Part shown: positions 42,449-51,701 of the stretch, piece after piece | How positions within the stretch are numbered: position 1 is the first letter of the stretch | How the letters are laid out: every line of letters starts with the position of its first letter | Source: Sideroxydans sp. | GTDB lineage: Bacteria; Pseudomonadota; Gammaproteobacteria; Burkholderiales; Gallionellaceae | NCBI GenBank assembly: GCA_024636935.1 | Contig: JAGXGC010000019.1 | Span: 124,001 to 188,000, forward strand | Length of the DNA stretch: 64,000 nt | Direction: 5' to 3' | The notes under the pieces: model-generated | What the model was told of the DNA's origin: nothing | Seen by the model: only the letters and a program-made list of their open reading frames with translations | Databases searched by the model: none | Position numbers and translations under genes: made by a program

Positions 42449-43927
42449 ATGCAGAAACGGGCGCTGTTCCGCACCATACGCAGCTATGTCGCCACGCTGG
42501 CCGTAATCGCCACAGCGTCAGCCCTTGTCTTCGCCATTTCCTTTACCGATTCCAGCCTGCCTTGGACTGCCTTCCTAACCGGCGTACTGGTTGCCGCCAT
42601 TTTGGCCGAAGCAGTTCGCGCCTCACGCTCCGAGTGGTTGCTGATGCGCCGTACAGCGCAACTTGCAGCGATCAAAAACAAACTTGAACGCGAGACACTG
42701 TTACGCAAACATACTGATCAAAAGAGCGTGGCTGACCGGCCTCGCCTGCAAATCATGGACAACGCACTTTCGACCATGGTTGCTCTGTTTGATACCAATG
42801 GCCAATGCCATTACCATAATCGTGCTTTCCGTGACTGGCTTGGCCTTCGCCCAGAACAGATAGATGGTCACCACATACGCGAGATACTCGGCCCCAAGGT
42901 CAATGCCGAGATCGCCACTGCGGTACGCCAGTCGCTGGATGGACAGGAAGTGAGATATGAACGCACTCAGGAGATGGCGAATGGTGCGCTCTATCACCTC
43001 TCGGTAACTCATATTCCTCAATACAACGAAGCCAGCAAGATCAACGGCTTCTACTTTCTGGCAGACGACATCACTGGCCGCAGCGACCTGCAACTAACGC
43101 AAACGCCTTCCGAACATCTGCCCTCGACAGACGACCATGAAGCAGGCCAACAGCTTTACATTGATGCATTTTCGGAACAACTCACCGGACAAAAAAATGC
43201 AGGCAAACGTATCATCACCGCCATCGAACAAGGAGAGTTCAGTCTATTCTGCCAATTGATCGCCCCACTCCCGCTGGACAGCGGCGGTACAGCACACTAT
43301 GAAATCCTTATCCGCCTGCGGGAGGAAGAAGAAGGTCTGCTGCCCCCTGGCGCCTTCTTCCCGCAGGCAGAAAGACACGGCCTGATGCCCTATCTGGACC
43401 GCTGGGTTGTCCAACATGTGCTGGCATGGTCCGCCAGCCACAGTCGCAAGGACTCAATCTTCTTTATCAATTTAGCCACCGCCACGCTGGGCGATCCAGA
43501 ATTCCCGAAATTTCTAGAAACAGTTCTGCATGAATATGAAGCAGAGGCTGCCACCCTCTGCTTCGAAGTGACTGATGCGGAGCTTGCCCAACGCGGAGAG
43601 AATGCGGCTGAATTCATACGTCAGGTCAGAGCCTATGGCTGCCGGGTCGCATTAAGCGGTTTCGGCCGCGATAATGTTTCGTTCGATCGCATACGCGGTT
43701 TCCAGGTGGATTTCATCAAGATCGACGGCAGTCTTATTTTGGGATTATTGCGCGATCCGGTGAATCTGGCCAAGGTCACCTCCATCGACCACGTCGCCAA
43801 GAAGATCGGTGTCAGTACCGTGGCTGAGTTGGTAGAAAGCGATGAACTGATTGTCAAACTTAGTGAAATTGGGATCGACTACGCACAGGGCTTTGGCATC
43901 TCTCGACCACGCGGACTCGATGAGTAG
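42449..43927 (+). CDS. Membrane PAS-EAL protein with degenerate EAL site
   Basis: 492 residues after GGAGAGG. Two membrane helices (about 12-32, 39-57), a short coiled coil, a PAS domain (about 105-210: MVALFDTNGQCHYHNRAFRDWLG) and an EAL-type domain (about 245-490). The EAL motif reads EIL; FINLATATL keeps the Asn of motif 2 and FEVTDAEL the Glu of motif 3; but the DDFGTG loop reads SGFGRD, so both metal-binding Asp are lost, and AEGVE reads AELVE. IKIDGS and QGF remain. It is therefore probably a c-di-GMP sensor or scaffold rather than a phosphodiesterase. It is divergent from rpsB. Confidence 0.85.
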   Translation: MQKRALFRTIRSYVATLAVIATASALVFAISFTDSSLPWTAFLTGVLVAAILAEAVRASRSEWLLMRRTAQLAAIKNKLERETLLRKHTDQKSVADRPRLQIMDNALSTMVALFDTNGQCHYHNRAFRDWLGLRPEQIDGHHIREILGPKVNAEIATAVRQSLDGQEVRYERTQEMANGALYHLSVTHIPQYNEASKINGFYFLADDITGRSDLQLTQTPSEHLPSTDDHEAGQQLYIDAFSEQLTGQKNAGKRIITAIEQGEFSLFCQLIAPLPLDSGGTAHYEILIRLREEEEGLLPPGAFFPQAERHGLMPYLDRWVVQHVLAWSASHSRKDSIFFINLATATLGDPEFPKFLETVLHEYEAEAATLCFEVTDAELAQRGENAAEFIRQVRAYGCRVALSGFGRDNVSFDRIRGFQVDFIKIDGSLILGLLRDPVNLAKVTSIDHVAKKIGVSTVAELVESDELIVKLSEIGIDYAQGFGISRPRGLDE

Positions 43928-43960
43928 CTCCTGTTTGATTGAACGCCACCGCTCTTGGAA

Positions 43961-43996
43961 TATATAGGCCGGTATATAGACCAATATATAGTCCTT
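43961..43996. repeat. Three tandem 12-bp repeats TATATAGnCCnn
   Basis: Units start at 43961, 43973 and 43985 and read TATATAGgCCgg, TATATAGaCCaa and TATATAGtCCtt. The invariant nine positions are conserved in all three. They lie in the 138-bp gap after the EAL gene and 70 bp before a small membrane-protein gene. Confidence 0.85.
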
Positions 43997-44065
43997 TGAG
44001 GCTATTTGCAGAAGCGGCAGTAGCGGCTACATTTCAAGCTCAACTAGCCCCTTCGGAATGACTGC

Positions 44066-44347
44066 ATGACCCCTTTGCTTCCCCTCTTAGTCAACATAAT
44101 CGTCATCGGCGTGATAGCAGCTGAACTGATTGCGACTATTTTAGGTGCAATCAATGCCAACCAGTTGCTGATAGTCAGCGCCGTATCAGGTGCTTTAACC
44201 ATTTTTTCAGTGAAACTCTCTCAGCAGGCGCTGGAACGCCTAAAGCACGATAACGAATTGGAAGATCAACAATTGAAACAGGAGATACAGGCGTTCGCAC
44301 AACGACGAACTCATCGAACAGAGAAAACTGACGAACCTCTGACCTGA
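44066..44347 (+). CDS. Small hypothetical membrane protein with charged tail
   Basis: 93 residues. Two hydrophobic segments (about 5-28 and 34-50) precede a charged helical tail (about 55-93, QQALERLKHDNELEDQQLKQEIQAFAQRR) likely to form a coiled coil in the cytoplasm. No family was recognised. No strong Shine-Dalgarno is seen. It converges on the radical SAM gene, whose stop lies 5 bp away; the short palindrome CTGAATAATTCAG spans this junction. Confidence 0.6.
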   Translation: MTPLLPLLVNIIVIGVIAAELIATILGAINANQLLIVSAVSGALTIFSVKLSQQALERLKHDNELEDQQLKQEIQAFAQRRTHRTEKTDEPLT

Positions 44348-44352
44348 ATAAT

Positions 44353-45192
44353 TCAGACTGACAACCTTACCAACAGCCCGAGAGACCTGATACGCTCGAC
44401 AAAATCTTCCATCTGTTGAGCAGGCAAGGCAGCCAAGCGCGGAGCTTCTTCTTGCAATGAAGGTCGTGCCAAACCGTATAACAACACACCCTTCAGCTGT
44501 ATACCTGCCTGCCGGCAAGACGACAGAAAATCCAGATAATCATCCTCGTCCCGCTTATCAGGCGCCACACCGTCCAGAGAGAACCAGCACGTCTGTATCC
44601 ATGTGTTGGGGCAACAGCTGATGGCCGTCGCCAGATTCCTGCGCACCGTCTCAATCTGCGACTTCGTATCATTCACACGCAACATGCCAGCCTCGCTTGC
44701 ACGATCCAGCTTGAACCACACTTCGCCATTGAATTGCACCATACGTCGCAATCCCTGTTGTACATAGTCGCGCTGCATCAAACTACCGTTGGTGATCAAT
44801 ACCAATTTGATCTCTGCCGGTTTCAACCTACCGATAAGTTCTATGACCTCAATGAATTCCTGCGCACTGGTCGGTTCGCCATTACCGGACAGTGCGATGT
44901 CATTGATACGACGCATCTCGGGTGGCACCCGCTGCATGAAATCACCATGCTGCAATGAGTGTAGGAACCCGCTCAATTCCTGTTCCAACAATACAAGGTC
45001 AACTGTCGGGGCAGAACCTAGCTTGAGGTCCGGTACCTGACAATAGATGCAACGCCAGTTGCAGGCATTATTGGTGTTGAGATTGATACCGATGGAAACG
45101 CCGCCCGCTCGACGTGAAACGACCGGGTATACATAGCGCAGGCCGGCGCTATCGCGGTCGTGATCTTTGATGCTGAGAGAATTGCTGCTCAA
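44353..45192 (-). CDS. Radical SAM protein
   Basis: 279 residues with the [4Fe-4S] motif C44-x3-C48-x2-C51 (NACNWRCIYCQ), the GNGEPT element that contacts SAM (as GGEP), and LVLITNGSL. No SPASM cysteines follow. The substrate is unknown. The start is TTG, overlapping the nlpD stop (TTGA), making it the last gene of the apbC-surE-pcm-nlpD operon, where rpoS would normally be found nearby. Confidence 0.85.
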   Translation of the reverse strand: MSSNSLSIKDHDRDSAGLRYVYPVVSRRAGGVSIGINLNTNNACNWRCIYCQVPDLKLGSAPTVDLVLLEQELSGFLHSLQHGDFMQRVPPEMRRINDIALSGNGEPTSAQEFIEVIELIGRLKPAEIKLVLITNGSLMQRDYVQQGLRRMVQFNGEVWFKLDRASEAGMLRVNDTKSQIETVRRNLATAISCCPNTWIQTCWFSLDGVAPDKRDEDDYLDFLSSCRQAGIQLKGVLLYGLARPSLQEEAPRLAALPAQQMEDFVERIRSLGLLVRLSV

Positions 45193-46079
45193 GACTTGAC
45201 CAGCGGCAGATATTTAGCAGGATCGACTGGCTTGCCCAGCTTGCGAATCTCGAAATGCAGCTTGACTTGGTCGGCGTCGCTGCTGCCCATTTCGGCGATC
45301 TTTTGCCCTTTGCGCACGCTCTGGCCTTCTTTCACTAGCAGGCGATCATTGTGAGCGTAGGCACTCAGGAAAGTCGCATTATGTTTGATGATGATCAGTT
45401 TGCCGTAACCACGTAGGCCGCTACCGCTATACACCACCTTGCCTGATGCACTAGCTTGGATGGGCTGGCCTTGCGTGCCAGCGATATCTACGCCCTTGCG
45501 ATTCGAACTCTTCGAAAATTCGGCAATGACTTTGCCGCGTGTCGGCATTCCCCATTCCACCCCTTCTTCAACCACAGTCGAGGCGGCAGCCACGCCTGCG
45601 ACTGGCGCTGCAGAAGGTTCGTCATCTTGCATGTGCTGTGCTTTTGCCAATGCTTGCGCCGAATATAGCAGGCGCCCCACCTTGGGCTGGTTCTTGATTT
45701 CACCTGCGCGCGGGATACGTGTAGCGATTGGAGTCGATACTTCTGATACCACTTCATCGGCTGGAACGATCAAACGTAGTTTCTGCCCCACTTGAATCGC
45801 AGTAGGATCTTTGAGGCCGTTCTGCTGTGCCACTTCCATGTAGTCCAAGCCATTCAGGAAGGCGATGCTGTACAAGGTGTCACCAGCCTGCACAACATAG
45901 ATCGTGCTCGTTTCTGCAGATCTTTCTGCAACAGACGGAACAGGGCCTGCACCATACTCCACGATAGGAGCTCGTTTGCCACTGGCTGCCGGACCTGCAC
46001 AGGCAGTCAGCAGTGCTGCCAGCAGCAATACGGTAAGGGTGTTTGTTGTATGCAATGCCTTCGGAAAAATACCTGTCAT
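45189..46079 (-). CDS. nlpD: LysM/M23 lipoprotein NlpD
   Basis: 296 residues with lipobox LLTAC (Cys27), a LysM domain (about 58-103, YVVQAGDTLYSIA) and a LytM/M23 domain from about 180. The zinc ligands are missing: the HxxxD region reads NRKGVDI and the HxH becomes YAHNDRL/LHFEI, as in NlpD/EnvC, which activate amidase AmiC rather than cutting themselves. It overlaps pcm by ATGA. Confidence 0.93.
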   Translation of the reverse strand: MTGIFPKALHTTNTLTVLLLAALLTACAGPAASGKRAPIVEYGAGPVPSVAERSAETSTIYVVQAGDTLYSIAFLNGLDYMEVAQQNGLKDPTAIQVGQKLRLIVPADEVVSEVSTPIATRIPRAGEIKNQPKVGRLLYSAQALAKAQHMQDDEPSAAPVAGVAAASTVVEEGVEWGMPTRGKVIAEFSKSSNRKGVDIAGTQGQPIQASASGKVVYSGSGLRGYGKLIIIKHNATFLSAYAHNDRLLVKEGQSVRKGQKIAEMGSSDADQVKLHFEIRKLGKPVDPAKYLPLVKS

Positions 46080-46729
46080 GCTATCCCTGCCAGAAGTGGT
46101 ACGAACTTCACTGCTTCCAGACGCGTCTCCTTGAATCCGCTTTCGGTACGCTCGATTAAATAAAGAAACTGTTCCTGCGTGCCAACAGGCACGACCATTC
46201 TACCACCCACCGCCAGCTGCTCTTTCAGCGCCTCGGACAAGGCTGGTGCAGCACAAGCCATGATGATGCCATTGAACGGCGCACCTTCACTCAGGCCCCT
46301 AGTGCCGTCCACATGGCGCAGAACAACATTGCGTATCTTCAATTCGCGCAGCAGTTTGCGCGCGCGCTCATGCAACGGCAGGATGCGTTCCACGCTGTAC
46401 ACCTGCTGCGCCACCTGCGCCAACACTGCCGCCTGATATCCGCAACCGGTACCGATCTCTAGCACCTTGCCCAACTGCTTACCATTGCACAGTACTTCTG
46501 TCATGCGCGCCACAATATAGGGCTGCGAAATAGTCTGGCCGAAATTGATCGGCAGTGACACATCGTCATAGGCACGGCCTGCCAATGCTTCGTCAACGAA
46601 TAAATGGCGCGGCACATTATTCATCGCGGCCAGCACCGTCTCGTCACGAATACCCTGCACTCGCAAGCGCTCGACCATACGCGCACGTGTGCGCGGCGAA
46701 GTCATGCCGATACCCACATGCTGATTCAT
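46076..46729 (-). CDS. pcm: Protein-L-isoaspartate O-methyltransferase
   Basis: 217 residues with [33 protein letters not shown] and the SAM loop [16 protein letters not shown]. It repairs isoaspartyl damage. ATG 46729 overlaps the surE stop as ATGA and is preferred over an ATG 18 nt upstream. Confidence 0.95.
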   Translation of the reverse strand: MNQHVGIGMTSPRTRARMVERLRVQGIRDETVLAAMNNVPRHLFVDEALAGRAYDDVSLPINFGQTISQPYIVARMTEVLCNGKQLGKVLEIGTGCGYQAAVLAQVAQQVYSVERILPLHERARKLLRELKIRNVVLRHVDGTRGLSEGAPFNGIIMACAAPALSEALKEQLAVGGRMVVPVGTQEQFLYLIERTESGFKETRLEAVKFVPLLAGIA

Positions 46730-47475
46730 GTAGCCGTTCCCATCCATGCGCGCACGGCATCAATTTGGCTGTATTGGGTCAGATCGATTTGCAATGGCGT
46801 AATGGAAATACGGCCATTGTTGATTGCGTTGAAATCAGTACCCTCACCCGCGTCCTGTGCTTTGCCAGCCGGTCCGATCCAATAGATCGGCTGGCCGTGT
46901 GGATTGCTGGCCTTAACCACTGGTTCAGCCTTGTGGCGCTTGCCCAGTCGAGTCACTTCCATGCCCTGCAACTGTTCGTAGGGAATATCCGGCACGTTCA
47001 CATTAAGCAACCAAGGGTGAGGTTGCGCCTCGCGCATGAAGCGCTGCACCAGCTCGACCGCGACCTTGCCGGCCGTATCGAAATTCTCGGGATCATGTTT
47101 TGCCATGGAGATGGCGATCGCCGGGATGCCCAGCAGGAAACCCTCTGTCGCCGCGGCCACTGTACCCGAATAGATGGTGTCGTCGCCCATGTTTGCACCA
47201 GCATTGATACCGGACACGATGATGTCGGGCTGAACATCCAGCATGCCGGTTACAGCAAGGTGCACACAGTCTGTCGGTGTGCCATCCACATAATGGAAGC
47301 CGCTGGCGGCACGACGCAGATTGAGCGGCCGGTTGAGAGTGAGCGAGTTGCTGGCACCACTGCGGTCACGCTCTGGCGCGACTACAGTCACTTCAGCAAT
47401 GGCGGCAAGATGCTGAGCCAGACAAGCCAAACCCGGCGCGAAGTAGCCGTCGTCGTTACTAATCAGAATCCGCAT
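46726..47475 (-). CDS. surE: 5'/3'-nucleotidase SurE
   Basis: 249 residues with the acidic metal motif [11 protein letters not shown] near the start and the [15 protein letters not shown] and [19 protein letters not shown] blocks. It dephosphorylates nucleoside monophosphates in stationary phase. ATG overlaps the apbC stop by one base. Confidence 0.97.
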   Translation of the reverse strand: MRILISNDDGYFAPGLACLAQHLAAIAEVTVVAPERDRSGASNSLTLNRPLNLRRAASGFHYVDGTPTDCVHLAVTGMLDVQPDIIVSGINAGANMGDDTIYSGTVAAATEGFLLGIPAIAISMAKHDPENFDTAGKVAVELVQRFMREAQPHPWLLNVNVPDIPYEQLQGMEVTRLGKRHKAEPVVKASNPHGQPIYWIGPAGKAQDAGEGTDFNAINNGRISITPLQIDLTQYSQIDAVRAWMGTAT

Positions 47476-48566
47476 CAGGTGTTCTGGACAACGATCTTGG
47501 GGAACGCTGCGCTATGATCCTGTGCCATGTCGGCGATCTTCACCGCCACGCGACGAGCGATTTGCTTGTAAACCTTGGAGATGTTGCCATCTGGATCGGA
47601 CACCACAGTCGGCTCTCCGGAATCAGCCTGTTCACGGATACGAATATCCAGCGGTAGGCTACCGAGGAATTCTGTGTTGTAGTCGGTGCACATTTTCTCG
47701 CCCCCCCCTGCTCCGAAGATATGCTCTTCGTGACCGCACTTGGAGCAGATATGGGTGCTCATATTTTCCACGATGCCGATGATCTTTACATCGACCTTCT
47801 CGAACATCTTGAGTCCCTTGCGCGCATCCATCAGCGCGATGTCCTGCGGTGTGGTGACGATCACAGCACCGGTGACGGGCACCTTCTGTGCCAGCGTGAG
47901 CTGGATGTCGCCAGTACCTGGCGGTAGGTCGATCACCAAATAGTCTAGGTTGTCCCAACGAGTCTGGTGCAGCAACTGATCTAACGCTTGGGTCACCATC
48001 GGACCGCGCCAGATCATAGGCGTGTCGGCGTCTATGAGAAAGCCGATGGACATCACTTGCAAGCCGTGATTGACCAGCGGCTTCATAGTCTTGCCATCTT
48101 CTGAATCTGGGTTGCCGCTAAGTCCCAGCATGGTGGGTTGAGAGGGCCCGTAGATGTCTGCATCCAGCATGCCGACACGCGCACCTTCAGCAGCTAGCGC
48201 CAGCGCCAGATTCACGGCAGTTGTACTCTAGCCCACTCCGCCTTTGCCGGAAGCCACTGCGATGATGTTCTTCACACCATCCACCAGCTTCACACCGCGC
48301 TGCACGGCATGCGGCACGACTTTGCTGCTGACATTGGCTTCGACCTTACCTGCACCCGACAAGGCAGACTTCAAGTGTGCCTCGACCTGTGCTTTGATCT
48401 CGCTCCACACGCTCTGTGCCGGATAACCCAGCAGGATGTCCAGCGTGACATCACCACCGCTTACTTTGACGTTCTTGACTGATTTCCCACTAACAAAATC
48501 TCTTTTGGTATTGGGATCGATCAAGTTCTTCAGTGCATTCTGTACATCGACTTCGGAAAAGCTCAT
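47475..48566 (-). pseudogene. apbC: Fe-S carrier ATPase ApbC/Mrp with in-frame amber at the Walker A lysine
   Basis: The reading frame is otherwise complete for 363 codons, the family length, starting MSFSEVDVQNALK after GGAG. Residues 1-112 (DUF59-like N-domain) lead to VASGKGGVG; the next codon, expected to be AAG for the essential P-loop lysine, is TAG (minus strand, 48228-48230). STTAVNLALALAAEG and everything after it, including DLPPGTGD and the CSKC iron-sulfur cysteines, continue in the same frame. ApbC delivers Fe-S clusters. One base (48230) explains the change. TAG is used as a normal stop elsewhere here (sppA, cdsA), so recoding is unlikely. Either a sequencing error or a real loss-of-function allele. 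Confidence 0.9.
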
Positions 48567-48694
48567 CACGCGCTCCAATTGATTGACGCCCAGATTCTAC
48601 TTGAGAAGACGCTTCTACGGGACTCGGTTTTACAACCGACAAGCTGCTTTGGCCTCATACCTTTATAATCACACCAACACTCAGGATATCTACC

Positions 48695-49153
48695 ATGCAT
48701 AAATTATCCTTACTTATTTTGTTTGCTCTATTGACCGCATGCGGTTCAGGCCCCGTGCGCAACGACAGTGCTCGCGACGAGCGCATGAACGACCTGGTGA
48801 TGTACGCCATGAGTCTGGCCGAGACTCCGTATCAATATGGCGGCAACAGCTCGCGCAGCGGCTTTGATTGCAGTGGCTATGTAGGCCACGTGTATCGGGA
48901 AACACTCGACGTCAAGCTGCCCCGAACCACAAAGGAGATCAGTGGCGTCGGTGAGCCATTGGGACAAAGTGAGCTGCGCCCAGGTGATCTGGTGTTCTTC
49001 AACACACAGCGCAGACCCTATTCACATGTGGGCATCTACCTGGGTGAAAGAAAGTTCGTGCATGCACCCAAGACTGGCGATCGAATCCGCGTCGAAAACA
49101 TGGAACTGAACTACTGGAAGTCACGCTACAACGGCGCCCGCCGCGTGTATTGA
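48695..49153 (+). CDS. NlpC/P60 lipoprotein, peptidoglycan endopeptidase
   Basis: 152 residues with lipobox LLTAC (Cys16) and an NlpC/P60 domain: Cys59 in FDCSGYV, His111 in YSHVGIYLG and His123 in FVHAP form the catalytic triad. It likely cuts stem peptides at the outer-membrane face (Spr/MepS type). It is transcribed divergently from apbC and converges on the transglycosylase gene, whose stop abuts its own. Confidence 0.93.
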   Translation: MHKLSLLILFALLTACGSGPVRNDSARDERMNDLVMYAMSLAETPYQYGGNSSRSGFDCSGYVGHVYRETLDVKLPRTTKEISGVGEPLGQSELRPGDLVFFNTQRRPYSHVGIYLGERKFVHAPKTGDRIRVENMELNYWKSRYNGARRVY

Positions 49154-50107
49154 TTATTGACGTGCCGCGCGCATCGCTTGCGCCAATTGATGCACTGACA
49201 TCGCGTAATAACTACTGATGTTGTAACGCATGATGACGTCAAAGTTCTCGAATGCCAGCCAGTATTCCTTGCCGTTCTCCAGCGTCAAGTCCAATAACCA
49301 AGCAGGAGGCAATAACGTTTTCTGCTCACCTTGCAGCGACACGCCCGCATCACTAGTCCACCCCATGACAGGGCGAGCCGCCATCAAGTCTCCCAGCAAC
49401 TTATCATCGGAGACATTCACCTGCAGAGCGACTGGTTCGCCGCTGCGCCAGCCGTAGTGTTTAAAGTAGTTCGCTACGCTGCCGATCGCATCTGCCGGTT
49501 CATGCAGGATGTTTACATGACCATTGTCGTTGTAGTCCAACGCATATTTTCGATAGTTGCTGGGCATGAACTGCGGAATACCCAGCGCACCAGCATATGA
49601 AGAATTGATCGCAAGCAAATTAAAATCCTGCTCACTCGACAACAACAAGAACGCTTCCAGCTCAGCTCTAAAATAAGGTGCGCGACGCGGAAAATCGAAT
49701 GCCAAAGTGGTCAATGCATCCAGTGTGCGGAAGCGTCCGGTCTGCTTTCCGTACATGGTCTCCACGCCGATGATGGCGACGATATATTCAGCAGGAACGC
49801 CAAATTGGCGTTGCGCGCGCTGCAGAAAAGCTTCGTTCTTATTCCAAAAGGAAAGGCCATCCTTGATGCGTTGCGGATTGACAAAATTGGCGCGGTACTC
49901 CGCCCATGGTTTCAAAGTCGCGGGCTTCTCTATCGCCGCGATCACCTCCGGACGTTGCTCGGCACGACGGAACACGCGCTCCAGATCGGCACGCTTGAAA
50001 TGGTGACGCTCTACCATCTCATCTATGAATTGAGGGATACCGGGCAGATTGGCTGCAAAAGCAGCGTGACTCGACAACAACAGGAAAAACAGGCTGATTA
50101 ATCTCAT
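49154..50107 (-). CDS. mltB: Membrane-bound/periplasmic lytic transglycosylase B (MltB-like)
   Basis: 317 residues with a signal peptide (SLFFLLLSSHAAFAA) lacking a lipobox, so likely soluble periplasmic. The SLT_2 domain has catalytic Glu116 in IGVETMYG, with AGALGIPQFMPSNYRKYA. It cleaves glycan strands to 1,6-anhydro-muropeptides. The gene runs convergent to nlpC/P60, with no gap. Confidence 0.92.
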   Translation of the reverse strand: MRLISLFFLLLSSHAAFAANLPGIPQFIDEMVERHHFKRADLERVFRRAEQRPEVIAAIEKPATLKPWAEYRANFVNPQRIKDGLSFWNKNEAFLQRAQRQFGVPAEYIVAIIGVETMYGKQTGRFRTLDALTTLAFDFPRRAPYFRAELEAFLLLSSEQDFNLLAINSSYAGALGIPQFMPSNYRKYALDYNDNGHVNILHEPADAIGSVANYFKHYGWRSGEPVALQVNVSDDKLLGDLMAARPVMGWTSDAGVSLQGEQKTLLPPAWLLDLTLENGKEYWLAFENFDVIMRYNISSYYAMSVHQLAQAMRAARQ

Positions 50108-50148
50108 GGCCGAGCATTTTACTCGACAGTCCTTCCCCCTACTGTTAA

Positions 50149-51146
<998 letters not shown>

Positions 51147-51147
<1 letters not shown>

Positions 51148-51701
51148 TGAAAGACCAGCCGGAACAGGATGAAGACTTGTTCCGGCAATTGCTGGACGAC
51201 GTGACGCCACTCAAACCCAGCGACCGTCGCACTCCCTCCCCCGCTCCGCGCAAGCCTCACAAAAGAAACATCTCTCTAGAAGCTGAGATCGCCGATACGC
51301 TCTCCGATCATGGTGCTGGCGATATTGCGCCCACTGAATACCTCAGCAACGGTTTGAACCGCATGACGCTACGCAAATTAAGGCGCGGCGACTGGCCTGT
51401 TCAGGATGAGCTTGATCTGCATGGATTGAACAGTGATGAAGCGAGAAAGCTTCTTACATCTTTCCTGCATCAGGCAATGCAGCAAGGCCTGCGCTGCGTG
51501 AACGTGATTCACGGCAAAGGCTGGCATAGTGAACACGGCGAGGGATTACTGAAACGACTGACCCGTCATTGGCTGATCCAGCATCCGCAGGTATTGGCGT
51601 TCTGCGATGCGCCGCTGCAAGCAGGCGGTAGCGGCGCTGCATGGATACTGCTTAAGTCAACTGTCCGTAAAAACGATAGTGGTTCTTCCCTGCCAGTTTG
51701 A
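51147..51701 (+). CDS. Smr-domain protein
   Basis: 184 residues; the Smr domain occupies about 90-175 with LDLHGLNSDEARKLL and VNVIHGKGWHSEHGEGLLK (HGKG motif). Smr domains are nicking endonucleases linked to recombination or ribosome-collision rescue. The N-terminal half is charged and Pro-rich. Coupled to trxB (TGATG). Its last 50 bp overlap the tail of the convergent diguanylate cyclase gene. Confidence 0.9.

Noticed and set aside
44340..44358. CTGAATAATTCAG palindrome as a terminator between convergent genes
   Set aside because: The stem is five base pairs, AT-rich and without a T-run.
46555..47517. A 320-codon plus-strand frame antisense to pcm and surE
   Set aside because: Same reason; no Shine-Dalgarno or recognisable domain.
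48228..48230. Amber codon as a recoded (pyrrolysine or suppressor) site in apbC
   Set aside because: TAG closes sppA, cdsA and the second cheD here, no recoding signal is seen, and an error or mutation is simpler.
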